64,000 nucleotides of DNA. Origin: an uncultured Lachnospiraceae bacterium (GTDB taxonomy: Bacteria; Bacillota; Clostridia; Lachnospirales; Lachnospiraceae). The translations under genes were made by a program, and so were the position numbers. Positions 49,857 to 57,825 of this stretch are shown here, one piece after another (positions within the stretch are counted from its first letter, which is position 1; every line of letters begins with the position of its first letter). The notes beneath the pieces are model-generated. The model was not told the DNA's origin, did not search any database, and saw nothing but the letters and a program-made list of their open reading frames with translations. The DNA lies in assembly GCA_910586355.1 (NCBI GenBank), contig CAJUHJ010000015.1:1-64000 (forward strand), written 5' to 3'.

Positions 49857-51479
49857 TTATACGTTTACATCATTAAACGTAATTCCGCCTTCTAACACCT
49901 TCGTATTCTGATAGCCATAGAATTTCAAACGATTTTGAAGCAGATACGCCCGCTTTCCTTTGTTGCAGACAATCAGAATCTTTTCCTCTTTCTTTAGCCC
50001 CTCAACCGGACCTTCTACCGTTGTCAGTTCCACATAAGGCGCCCCGGCAATAGACGGAGTAAGGCATGCGTCCACTACTTTATAGCCTTTAGCTGCGCCC
50101 GCCGCATACTCTGCCGGTGTAAATGTCTCGAATTTACCGTCTATTTTGTTCATCAGCACATTCAGCGTATGGACAAACGGATGGATGGCAGTTGAAAACG
50201 GCGGTGCATATGCCAAATCCATGTCTGCTAAATCCGTAAGCGTTCCTTTCAGCATAATGCCTGTTACTGCAATATCTACGACTTTATCTACCGCCCCTGC
50301 GCCAATGACCTGAACGCCTAAAAGCCGAAGCGACTGCTTATCAGCAATCATCTTAATGACAAATGTGCCTGCGCCCGGATAATAATGCGCCTTATCGTCT
50401 ACCACAGTGATTACACTGACGGGCTCAAATCCTTCAGCTGTGGCCTGCTCCCATGTAAGCCCCGTTCTGCCCACAGAAAATCCCGGAAGCTTACAAACAG
50501 CCGTTCCAAGTACGCCCCTGTAATTAAGATCCGCGCCAAGCATATTTTGCGCAATTATTCGGCCGCTGATATTTGCCGTAGACCCCATAGGAGACCATGC
50601 CGGTTTCTTCGTCAGCGCATTTTGTACCATTGCACAGTCGCCTGCCGCATAAATATCAGGAAGATTCGTTTCTCCTTTTTCATCTGTCAGAATCGTCCCT
50701 TTTACCATATCAAGCCCAATGCCATCCAAAAATGCCGTATTGGGACGGATACCTGCGCTCAAAACAACCAAATCCGCCTTATACGCACGTTTATCGGTGA
50801 TGACTTTTTCGACTTTTCCATCGCCTACTATTCCAGTCACGGCAACGCCTGTTACAACAGGAATTCCGCTTTCCTGCAATTTTACTTCTGCGTATTCTGC
50901 CATTTCCGGATCGAATCCCGGAAGCGCATGAGGCGCCATATCAAGAACAAACGGCCGGATTCCCTGTAATTTTAAATTTTCAGCAATTTCTAATCCGATA
51001 TAACCTGCACCGACTACAACTGCTTTTTTTACATTTCCAGAATCCACTGCTTCCCGAAGGGCAATCGCATCCTCCGGCGTCCTTACAAAAAATACGTTCT
51101 CTAAATCGCATCCTTCTATTGGAGGCTTTATGGGGCTTGCACCGACGGAAATCACAAGTTTATCATAATCGAATATCTTTTTCTCCTGTGATTTTAAATC
51201 CACTGCTTCTACCTGTTTTTCCTTCGGATTGACTTTTACTGCTTCCGTCTCCGTCAAAACGGTCACTCCCGTCAATTTTGAATACTTTTCGGGCGTATTC
51301 ACTATCAGCTGTTCCTTATCCTCGATGACATGGCCGACATAATAAGGAAGACCGCAGCCGGCATAGGAAATATTCTTTCCTTTATTTAGTACAATTACCT
51401 CACTGCTGCGATCCTCGCGCATTAATTTTGCTGCAATTTTAGTTCCGGCGGCAACGCCGCCCAATACCAATACTTTCAT
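49857..51479 (-). CDS. FAD-dependent pyridine nucleotide-disulfide reductase with C-terminal rhodanese domain
   Basis: A 540-aa flavoprotein of the CoA-disulfide reductase/NADH-oxidase/persulfide reductase (Npsr) group. FAD-binding VLVLGGVAAGTKIAAKL at the N-terminus, the single redox Cys in ISYAGCGLPYYVG (C44), NAD-binding VVVGAGYIGLEIAENL, the second FAD motif DIYAAGDCAMVQN, a dimerisation domain, then a rhodanese module (~450-540) with the sulfur-carrying Cys in LIVCNKGKRAYLLQ. The fusion argues for NADH-dependent reduction of polysulfide, CoA-persulfide or similar. Adjacent to sulfite reductase and divergent from a LysR regulator. CoA-disulfide reductase and NADH oxidase remain alternative names. 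Confidence 0.88.
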   Translation of the reverse strand: MKVLVLGGVAAGTKIAAKLMREDRSSEVIVLNKGKNISYAGCGLPYYVGHVIEDKEQLIVNTPEKYSKLTGVTVLTETEAVKVNPKEKQVEAVDLKSQEKKIFDYDKLVISVGASPIKPPIEGCDLENVFFVRTPEDAIALREAVDSGNVKKAVVVGAGYIGLEIAENLKLQGIRPFVLDMAPHALPGFDPEMAEYAEVKLQESGIPVVTGVAVTGIVGDGKVEKVITDKRAYKADLVVLSAGIRPNTAFLDGIGLDMVKGTILTDEKGETNLPDIYAAGDCAMVQNALTKKPAWSPMGSTANISGRIIAQNMLGADLNYRGVLGTAVCKLPGFSVGRTGLTWEQATAEGFEPVSVITVVDDKAHYYPGAGTFVIKMIADKQSLRLLGVQVIGAGAVDKVVDIAVTGIMLKGTLTDLADMDLAYAPPFSTAIHPFVHTLNVLMNKIDGKFETFTPAEYAAGAAKGYKVVDACLTPSIAGAPYVELTTVEGPVEGLKKEEKILIVCNKGKRAYLLQNRLKFYGYQNTKVLEGGITFNDVNV

Positions 51480-51520
51480 TGCATACCTCCTTCTAAAATT
51501 GACATTTTTTTCATATTTCT

Positions 51521-51549
51521 ATCATAACACTTGTTAAATTTTAGGTAAA
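51521..51549 (-). promoter_or_regulatory. Promoter of the FAD reductase / sulfite reductase operon
   Basis: Minus-strand TTTACC and TATGAT with a 17-nt spacer, 42 nt before the ATG at 51479. Confidence 0.5.
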
Positions 51550-51571
51550 ATAGTAAAATCCAAAGTATAGC

Positions 51572-51587
51572 ATAGGTTTTTTCCTAT
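51572..51587. promoter_or_regulatory. Putative LysR operator
   Basis: ATAGG-N6-CCTAT palindrome in the divergent intergenic region, 27 nt before the LysR ATG and upstream of the FAD-reductase promoter, the usual place for a LysR-type binding site. Position and symmetry only. Confidence 0.4.
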
Positions 51588-51613
51588 ATCAGTTTTCCCA
51601 ATGGGAGGTAATT

Positions 51614-52519
51614 ATGGCAACTTTAAAACAATTAAAAACATTTATCGCAGTTGCAGAATATAAAAAAATGAACGAGGCAGCCAAACGTCTCTATATCTCG
51701 CAGCCGACTGTCAGCCAGATTATTTTGGATTTGGAACACGAATACCAAACAAAACTCTTTGAACGTTTTCCAAAAGAATTAAAAATCACTCCAGCTGGTA
51801 CGCTGCTTTTAAACAGTGCAAGAGATATTGTGGCAAGCCACGAACATTTAGAGCAGTCCATGAAAAACATTCACGCCCTACGCCCCCTTCGTATCGGAGC
51901 TACGCTCACCATTGGAAATACCATGATGGGAACTATCATAGAAACTTTGCAGCGGCATTATCCTGACATCGACGTAACCGTGTTTGTAGACAACACCAAA
52001 ATCATCGAACAAAGAATGATACAAAATGAACTGGATATTGCACTGGTGGAAGGCATTATTATCCGTCAGGAAATTGTCACAGAACCCATAACAGAAGATT
52101 CTCTCTGCGTCATCTGCGGCAAAAACCACCCTTTTGCCAAAAGAACTTCCGGCAATATCGAAGACCTGCGGCATCAAAATTTTATTATGAGAGAGAAAGG
52201 CAGCGGCACGCGTGCTATTTTTGAAAATATTATGCTGACAAATCACATTCCGTTTATTATAAAATGGGAATGCAGCAGCCGAAGCGCCATTGTAGACGCC
52301 GTACGCCATAATTTAGGCCTGGGTGTTTTGTCCAAAAGATGTATTTCAGAATATGAAAGAAATGGAGAAATTATGATATGTCCAGTAGAAAATGTCTCTA
52401 TGAAGCGTTATTTTTATCTTTGTTACCATCAAAACCGTCCAATCACTTCACAAATGAAAGATTTTACAGGCATAGTAAAAACTATGCCTGATAATAAGAC
52501 GCCATCGCCTGGCAAGTAA
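51614..52519 (+). CDS. LysR-family transcriptional regulator
   Basis: A 301-aa LTTR. The N-terminal helix-turn-helix (KQLKTFIAVAEYKKMNEAAKRLYISQPTVSQIILDLE) is classical, followed by a two-lobed effector domain (~90-295). Divergent from the sulfite reductase unit, which suggests it senses a sulfur metabolite such as O-acetylserine or sulfite, as CysL, CysB or CysR do, but the effector cannot be read from sequence. GGGAGG lies 6 nt before the ATG. Its last 38 bp overlap the end of hemL on the opposite strand. Confidence 0.92.
   Translation: MATLKQLKTFIAVAEYKKMNEAAKRLYISQPTVSQIILDLEHEYQTKLFERFPKELKITPAGTLLLNSARDIVASHEHLEQSMKNIHALRPLRIGATLTIGNTMMGTIIETLQRHYPDIDVTVFVDNTKIIEQRMIQNELDIALVEGIIIRQEIVTEPITEDSLCVICGKNHPFAKRTSGNIEDLRHQNFIMREKGSGTRAIFENIMLTNHIPFIIKWECSSRSAIVDAVRHNLGLGVLSKRCISEYERNGEIMICPVENVSMKRYFYLCYHQNRPITSQMKDFTGIVKTMPDNKTPSPGK
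52468..52489. terminator. Hairpin in the convergent lysR/hemL overlap
   Basis: Perfect AGGCATAGT / ACTATGCCT with an AAAA loop. It lies within the last codons of lysR and contains the hemL stop codon. Without a T run it is a weak terminator candidate, but it may protect both 3' ends. Confidence 0.45.
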
Positions 52520-53753
52520 AATCAATGTCTTCCTCTGTATGTGCGTCCGACAAAAACATCGCCTCAAACTGGGACGGCGCAATGTAAATCCCACGCTCTA
52601 ACAGGTACGCAAAAAATGCGGCGTACTGCTTTGTATCCGAAGAAAGCGCTCCCGCATAATCCCTGACCGAACCAGCCGAAAAAAAGACGCCGACTAACGA
52701 TCCAATCTGATTGACGCAGACACCGCCTTTTGACGCTTGTTTTACAGTATCTGCGATTCGTTTTGCTTTCTGTTCCAATCTCTGATAAATCTGGGCGTCT
52801 TCCTTTAAAATCTGCAGTGTTGCAAGTCCCGCCGTCGTTGCAATCGGATTGCCGGACAGCGTTCCGGCCTGATAAACCGGGCCTATGGGAGAAACCTGGT
52901 TCATAATATCCCTTCTGCCCCCATAAGCGCCAATCGGCATACCGCCGCCCACAATCTTTCCAAGAGTTGTCAAATCCGGCGTAATATGAAAATATTCCTG
53001 GGCGCCGCCGCATGCAAGCCGAAACCCCGTAATCACCTCGTCAAAAATCAACAAAGCTCCGTACTGTATCGTGATTTCCCGCAGAAAATCTAAAAAACCA
53101 TCTTCTGGAAGGACTACGCCCATATTTGCCGCAACCGGCTCTACTATCACAGCGGCGATTTCTTTTGGATTTGCCAAAAATAACGCCTCTACGGAATCTT
53201 TGTCATTATACTGCGCCACAAGGGTATTTTTCGTATAATCATCCGGAACCCCGGCGCTGTCCGGTACAGAAGTCGTAAGCGCTGCCGACCCGGCTTTAAC
53301 CAAAAGCCCGTCCGAATGTCCGTGATAACAGCCCTTAAATTTTATAATTTTATCTCGTTTTGTATAACCGCGCGCCACACGAACGGCGCTCATAACCGCT
53401 TCCGTCCCGGAGCTAACCAGCCGGCTTACTTCCATAGACGGCATAAGTTCTGCAATCAATTCTGCCAGCAGCACTTCATTTTCCGTTGGCGCGCCATAGG
53501 TCAGGCCCTTCTCGCAGGCCTTTTGTACCTTTTGAACCACTTCTGGATGAGCGTGTCCCAAAATACCCGGTCCAAAAGAACAGACATAGTCTATCATTTC
53601 ATTTCCATCGACGTCTATCATCCTGTCTCCATGCGCCGACGCAATAAAACGCGGCGTCTGCCCAACAGAAGCAAACGCCCTCACCGGGCTGTTGACTCCG
53701 CCCGGAATATGCTGTTTTGCCGCTTCAAACAATTGTTTTGATTTTGTAATCAT
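52482..53753 (-). CDS. hemL: Glutamate-1-semialdehyde 2,1-aminomutase
   Basis: A 423-aa PLP aminomutase turning glutamate-1-semialdehyde into 5-aminolevulinate. IPGGVNSPVRAF at the N-terminus, GPGILGHAHP, YHGHSDGLLV, LIFDEVITGFR and the PLP lysine in LTTLGKIVGGGMPIGAYGG are diagnostic. It follows the precorrin-2 dehydrogenase by 11 bp. hemB, the next step, is not in the window, so the pathway is completed elsewhere. Convergent with lysR, 38-bp overlap. Confidence 0.96.
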   Translation of the reverse strand: MITKSKQLFEAAKQHIPGGVNSPVRAFASVGQTPRFIASAHGDRMIDVDGNEMIDYVCSFGPGILGHAHPEVVQKVQKACEKGLTYGAPTENEVLLAELIAELMPSMEVSRLVSSGTEAVMSAVRVARGYTKRDKIIKFKGCYHGHSDGLLVKAGSAALTTSVPDSAGVPDDYTKNTLVAQYNDKDSVEALFLANPKEIAAVIVEPVAANMGVVLPEDGFLDFLREITIQYGALLIFDEVITGFRLACGGAQEYFHITPDLTTLGKIVGGGMPIGAYGGRRDIMNQVSPIGPVYQAGTLSGNPIATTAGLATLQILKEDAQIYQRLEQKAKRIADTVKQASKGGVCVNQIGSLVGVFFSAGSVRDYAGALSSDTKQYAAFFAYLLERGIYIAPSQFEAMFLSDAHTEEDIDFTCQAMASYYQA

Positions 53754-53764
53754 ATTTTTTCACC

Positions 53765-54379
53765 TTATTTTTGATATTTATAAATCACTTCTGTGATTTC
53801 TTCTTCGGAAGGAAGCGATTCCTGACTAAGTCCAATTTGCAAAAGCTCCCTATAAATCTGCTTTCGCTGCTCCTCCGTTTGGGTACAAGCCCGTACCATT
53901 TCCCTCAAACTGCCCAGACACGCCGCGACTTCTCCCAAATGAGGCGTTAAAACCGGACGTATCTGCTCTTTTAAATACTGCGTTGTCACCGGACTAAGTC
54001 CGCCGCTTGAAAATGCCGCTACAACTTCCCCTTCTTTGACATATGACGGAAAAATAAAGCTGCAGTCTTCGATCTGGTCGACTGCATTTACAGGAATATT
54101 TCTTTTCCTGCAAATTTGGCTGATGTGACGATTCAATTTTTGATCGTCTGTGGCTGCAACGATAAACGTAAAACCCGCTGCATCCTCCTCTTCAAACATT
54201 TTTTCCAAACAAAAAACGCCGTCCATTGCCCAAATTTGCGGCAGAATATTTGGAGCGACCACGCTAACGTCCGCTCCAAAGTCTTTGAGTGTCTCTGCCT
54301 TGCGAAACGCAACCTGCCCGCCGCCTACCACCAGGCATTTTCTATGTTTTAGCTCTATAAACATTGGAAAATATGCCAT
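53765..54379 (-). CDS. Precorrin-2 dehydrogenase (CysG N-terminal / Met8 type)
   Basis: A 204-aa NAD-dependent enzyme oxidising precorrin-2 to sirohydrochlorin; many relatives also insert iron. CLVVGGGQVAFRKAETL is the NAD site with the family's Asp/Lys pattern, and SSGGLSPVTTQYLKEQIR belongs to the dimerisation domain. The length fits the stand-alone SirC/Met8 form rather than full CysG. It joins the HemC-CobA-HemD fusion to supply siroheme; no separate ferrochelatase is seen, so it may do both steps. Between a 76-aa gene and hemL, gaps of 10 and 11 bp. Confidence 0.92.
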   Translation of the reverse strand: MAYFPMFIELKHRKCLVVGGGQVAFRKAETLKDFGADVSVVAPNILPQIWAMDGVFCLEKMFEEEDAAGFTFIVAATDDQKLNRHISQICRKRNIPVNAVDQIEDCSFIFPSYVKEGEVVAAFSSGGLSPVTTQYLKEQIRPVLTPHLGEVAACLGSLREMVRACTQTEEQRKQIYRELLQIGLSQESLPSEEEITEVIYKYQK

Positions 54380-54389
54380 TCTGCTCTCC

Positions 54390-54620
54390 TTATCTCATCA
54401 CCATATCTTTCATTTCCTGAAACAATTCCAAATCTTCCTCTGTCAGTCTGATATTTGATGCGATTGTATCTCCGTTTGCTTTTGTAATCTTTACTTCTAC
54501 CACATCCCCCATACCAAGGGAAGCCTGCGCCGCCGCCTGCAAAAACCTTGGAAATTTTGGATGATTTACTGTAAACTTATCCCATAATAATTTGATTTTA
54601 AAAAAATTAGCCGGATTCAT
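54390..54620 (-). CDS. Conserved small protein of unknown function (76 aa)
   Basis: Reads MNPANFFKIKLLWDKFTVNHPKF, then a Gly-Met-Gly turn, a beta-like stretch (VVEVKITKANGDTIASNIRL) and a final acidic helix (TEEDLELFQEMKDMV). AGGAG precedes the ATG, and gaps are 12 and 10 bp in a tight operon, so it is a real gene. I have a recollection of similar hypothetical proteins in Lachnospiraceae but no function for them. Cytosolic by composition. Confidence 0.75.
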   Translation of the reverse strand: MNPANFFKIKLLWDKFTVNHPKFPRFLQAAAQASLGMGDVVEVKITKANGDTIASNIRLTEEDLELFQEMKDMVMR

Positions 54621-54632
54621 TTTTCTACTCCT

Positions 54633-55691
54633 TTACTTTACTGTCACTTTTGTTCCGTTTGCCCAGCTCATTCCGGATTCCAACATATAAACATGGTCTT
54701 TTACCAACTCTACATTTTTATATCCGCCATAAACGCTTTCCACAGGCTGCACCGTAAACTGTTTTGCGCCCTGTTTTAACTTCACAAACCCTTGATAATA
54801 GATCCCTGCCGTCTCATCATAAATAGTCATTGTAATATCTGCCTGTTTCCTGTTTGTATCGTTTGTATTTAACCTTGGAAACGCAAGCTGCGCTGCGAAA
54901 ATCTGCTCTGCTTTTAATTTCTGCGTCAGCTTAATCGTAAATTTTCCCGATTTCAGGTTTGCCGTAACAGACGCAATACGCATCGTCTTCGCCGATTTTA
55001 TAGAAACGGGATTATTTGTCAAAAGAAACTGCCGCAAAAGCGCCTCTGCCGTCAGATAACGCCCCGCCTCCGGTACTGCAAGTTTTTCACTCCGTTTTGC
55101 GCTCATTGTACTTTGTGATACACGTTCTTTCTCATATAAAAATCCATCGTACGCCAACGCTCTTGCAGACATATGCCCATATGTACTAAAATACGCATCC
55201 CTTTTCTTTCTTAAATTATACCCCTTCGCTGCGTTCAGTTTCTTTGGAAGCCCCTTTGCCAGTATTTTAGCAGCTTCTTTCAGTTTTTTCACCGCAGTTG
55301 TCTGTTCAAACGTATTTTTCTTTTCCACCGTAAGATGGCAGATTAACGTCGTCCCCTGGCAAACAACTGTAACATCCGTCGTCCCGGCCTTTTTTACATT
55401 CAAAAACCCCTTGCCATTGACAGAAGCTACTTTCCTGTCCCCAGTCCGGTACGACGCTTTTACCAAAGATGCTGTCGAGGATACATTTTCCCCTAAAATA
55501 CTGACAAAATCTCCAATGTAAAACTTCGAACCAGCCTCTACTGTAATATCTGTCTCCAATTCCCCATTGTACCACTGTACCCGCGGCGAAGCTGCCAAAA
55601 CAGGCGCTGCCGCCAGAAGAAAGAGCAGACACGCTGCCGCTAAACCAATTACAATCTGTACTGTACTCCTCTTTTTGCATGAGCGTTCCAA
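54633..55691 (-). CDS. Secreted or membrane-tethered protein with Big_2-like domain, unknown function
   Basis: A 352-aa exported protein. A signal sequence (VQIVIGLAAACLLFLLAAAP, cut near VLAAS) leads to an Ig-like Big_2-type domain (~40-120; VASVNGKGFLNVKKAGTTDVTVVC), a basic helical region (~130-220, many Lys/Arg and Ala), and a beta-rich C-terminal half. The start is a TTG at 55691 with GGAGG 8 nt upstream; an out-of-frame ATG at 55698 overlaps that site. It heads the operon that continues with the 76-aa gene, the precorrin-2 dehydrogenase and hemL. No catalytic motif recognised. Confidence 0.75.
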   Translation of the reverse strand: MERSCKKRSTVQIVIGLAAACLLFLLAAAPVLAASPRVQWYNGELETDITVEAGSKFYIGDFVSILGENVSSTASLVKASYRTGDRKVASVNGKGFLNVKKAGTTDVTVVCQGTTLICHLTVEKKNTFEQTTAVKKLKEAAKILAKGLPKKLNAAKGYNLRKKRDAYFSTYGHMSARALAYDGFLYEKERVSQSTMSAKRSEKLAVPEAGRYLTAEALLRQFLLTNNPVSIKSAKTMRIASVTANLKSGKFTIKLTQKLKAEQIFAAQLAFPRLNTNDTNRKQADITMTIYDETAGIYYQGFVKLKQGAKQFTVQPVESVYGGYKNVELVKDHVYMLESGMSWANGTKVTVK

Positions 55692-55722
55692 AATACATCC
55701 CTCCAATTCTATTTCTTATTCC

Positions 55723-55750
55723 ATTATACTACGAAATCCAATTCATGCAA
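55723..55750 (-). promoter_or_regulatory. Promoter of the secreted protein / hemL operon
   Basis: Minus-strand TTGCAT and a consensus TATAAT with a 16-nt spacer, 31 nt before the TTG start. Confidence 0.65.
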
Positions 55751-55868
55751 GCCAAATCCGTCCCGCAGCCTGTCCAATCAACCGAAAAAAGAACAAATAT
55801 CGTTTTATTTATTTTTAGAATTTCTTCATAAACCTTTCATTTTTAGGACACTAAATAAACACAATTTC

Positions 55869-55985
55869 TGGATATACTGATTTCATCAAATGAAGTTCCC
55901 CCACTCATACTTCATTTGATACAAATTAAACTTTTTCATAAACTCTCCCCTTAAGACTGCAGCCGTCGGCTGCAGTCTTTTTTTC
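55869..55985 (+). ncRNA. Candidate small RNA with C-rich loops and its own terminator
   Basis: A plus-strand unit with no open frame in a 362-bp gap between minus-strand genes. TATACT at 55873-55878 could be a -10; +1 would then fall at about 55885, exactly where an 11-bp perfect stem begins (ATCAAATGAAG / CTTCATTTGAT, 14-nt loop with TTCCCCCACT). A single-stranded stretch with CTCTCCCC follows, then a strong terminator (AGACTGCAGCC / GGCTGCAGTCT, 55954-55978, plus seven T). Predicted length about 100 nt. UCCCC motifs in loops are typical of Firmicutes sRNAs that pair with Shine-Dalgarno sites. The -35 is poor, so the promoter is unsure. Confidence 0.55.
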
Positions 55986-56001
55986 GTCTTTCCTATGATA
56001 T

Positions 56002-56040
56002 AAAAAATGGGATATGGCGGCAGACTGCACGCCATATCCC
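56002..56040 (-). terminator. Terminator of the chemoreceptor gene
   Basis: GGGATATGGCG / CGCCATATCCC with a 10-nt loop, followed by six T on the minus strand, 13 nt after the stop. Confidence 0.8.
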
Positions 56041-56053
56041 ATTTCAAAACAGA

Positions 56054-57745
56054 TTATAACTGCCTTACTTTAAATTCTCCTAATAACTGCTCCAAATTAT
56101 CTGACTGTGCAGACAGCTCTTCACTCGTCGCAGAAGTCTCTTCTGCCGCTGCGGAATTGCTTTGAATTACTTCCGCAATCTGCTCTACACCGACTTCTAA
56201 CTGTTTCATGGCCTCAGCCTGAGTCATTGACATCTCGCTAATCTCATTTGTAGATTCTGCCAAAATTCCAATTCCCTGGATAACAGATTCGATTGCTTTT
56301 GTTGCACGAATTGTAATTTCATTCCCGCTTTCCACTTCACAAATCGCATTTTCAATCAATCTCTTTGTATCCACAGCAGAAGCTGCACTGTCTGCTGCAA
56401 GTTTACCAATCTGGTCTGCTACAACTGCAAATCCCTTTCCTGCCTCGCCTGCTCTTGCCGCTTCAATAGAAGCATTTAACGATAACAGGTTCGTCTGCGA
56501 AGCAATATCCTCAATTGCCGTAATAATATTGGCAATTTCTTTGGAAGTTTCATTGATACGCTCCATAGCAGAATTCAAATTCTTAATATCTTCATTGCTC
56601 TTTTCCGCTTCTAATTTGAATTTCTCTGCGTCACGGTATGATTTCTCTGTTTTCTCAGTACTATTGACAATTGTTTCTGTAATATTTTGAATGGTAGCCG
56701 TCAGCTGCTCTACTGACGCCGCCTGATTCGTCGCGCCTTCCGCTAAGGACTGCGCGCCTTCCGCCATCTGCCCAGCGCCCATAGAAACCTGCTGTGAAGA
56801 TTCGTGAATATTGCCAAACGCACTGCTTAAAGAAGCAATAATCATCTCAATAGAATCTTCTAATATCCTAAACTCTCCTTTAAACTCTACATCTGTTGAA
56901 ATATTAAAATTTCCCTGGGCAATTTCACCCAATCCCCTGGAAATTTCACTGATATAAAGACGCAGGCTTTCGGCAGCTTCACGAAAAGATTCTGTCATAT
57001 CGCCAATTTCATCCGGATACATCCTTTCAATGCTAATATCCAGATTCCCTTTTGCAAGTTCTGCGGACGCATCTTTTATTTTAATAATCGGTTCTGAGAA
57101 TAATTTTGCAACGAATGCAGAAAACTTCATGGAAACGATAATCGCAGCAAGAATCACAACCAGCATAATGACAAGCATAATAATAACAAGCGTCGTCATG
57201 TATTTCTGGGCAGAATTCCCCATGGAAACATTCAAGTCAATCAAACTTTCAACTGCATTTGTAAGTTCTTTTAATATCGGCTTTCCGGACGTCACTAAAA
57301 GCTCCAACGCCTCTTCATCTTTGTTCTGCACAGCAAGTTCTTCTACCTGGGCGAATACCTCTCGGTAAATCGGCAGTTTTTCATCAATAATAGCGATGAA
57401 CTCCTTCTCTTTTTCTGCCGTGCAGTGCTCTCTTACCGTCATATACGCCTCGTTTGTCTGAACAGAAATCTGATCCATTTCTTCTACCAGTAACTGAAGT
57501 TCGTCCATATCATGAATCAAAACCATTTCACGAATCAGTGAAGGCTCCTTGTTTAAGTATGTACTAAATATACCAATCTCTCCCTGGGTAAATCCATTAC
57601 TAACCAGCGCCTTACTATATTGTGAATTCACCAGAATGAGCGCCAGAATCCCCAATATGCCCGATATACTAGCTATTATAACAACCAACGTAAAACAATA
57701 TTTCAGCTTCTGCTGAACTTTCATTCCTTTTATTCGTTTTATCAT
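56054..57745 (-). CDS. Methyl-accepting chemotaxis protein
   Basis: A 563-aa chemoreceptor. Two membrane segments (~15-37 and ~184-207) flank an extracytoplasmic four-helix-bundle-like sensor domain; a HAMP domain (~208-262) and a long cytoplasmic signalling hairpin follow, with the conserved tip EDIASQTNLLSLNASIEAARAG. It would pass a ligand signal to CheA/CheW. Methylation-site-like Glu/Gln pairs are present (TNQAASVEQLTATIQ). The sensor type is generic, so no ligand can be named. No other chemotaxis or flagellar gene is in the window. Confidence 0.93.
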   Translation of the reverse strand: MIKRIKGMKVQQKLKYCFTLVVIIASISGILGILALILVNSQYSKALVSNGFTQGEIGIFSTYLNKEPSLIREMVLIHDMDELQLLVEEMDQISVQTNEAYMTVREHCTAEKEKEFIAIIDEKLPIYREVFAQVEELAVQNKDEEALELLVTSGKPILKELTNAVESLIDLNVSMGNSAQKYMTTLVIIMLVIMLVVILAAIIVSMKFSAFVAKLFSEPIIKIKDASAELAKGNLDISIERMYPDEIGDMTESFREAAESLRLYISEISRGLGEIAQGNFNISTDVEFKGEFRILEDSIEMIIASLSSAFGNIHESSQQVSMGAGQMAEGAQSLAEGATNQAASVEQLTATIQNITETIVNSTEKTEKSYRDAEKFKLEAEKSNEDIKNLNSAMERINETSKEIANIITAIEDIASQTNLLSLNASIEAARAGEAGKGFAVVADQIGKLAADSAASAVDTKRLIENAICEVESGNEITIRATKAIESVIQGIGILAESTNEISEMSMTQAEAMKQLEVGVEQIAEVIQSNSAAAEETSATSEELSAQSDNLEQLLGEFKVRQL

Positions 57746-57825
57746 ATCTTATTCATCTTCTCCTATAATAAATTTTTATTGTACTTTTAATTTTAATCCT
57801 CTTATGTCAAATAAGCAAGCCATAC

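Noticed and set aside
50385..50969. 194-codon plus-strand open frame inside the FAD reductase
   Set aside because: Fully within a well-supported flavoprotein gene; composition is that of an antisense frame and no start signal is seen.
55306..55698. 130-codon minus-strand frame beginning at the ATG at 55698
   Set aside because: Out of frame with the exported protein starting at the TTG at 55691; the ATG overlaps the ribosome site and the product has no domain.
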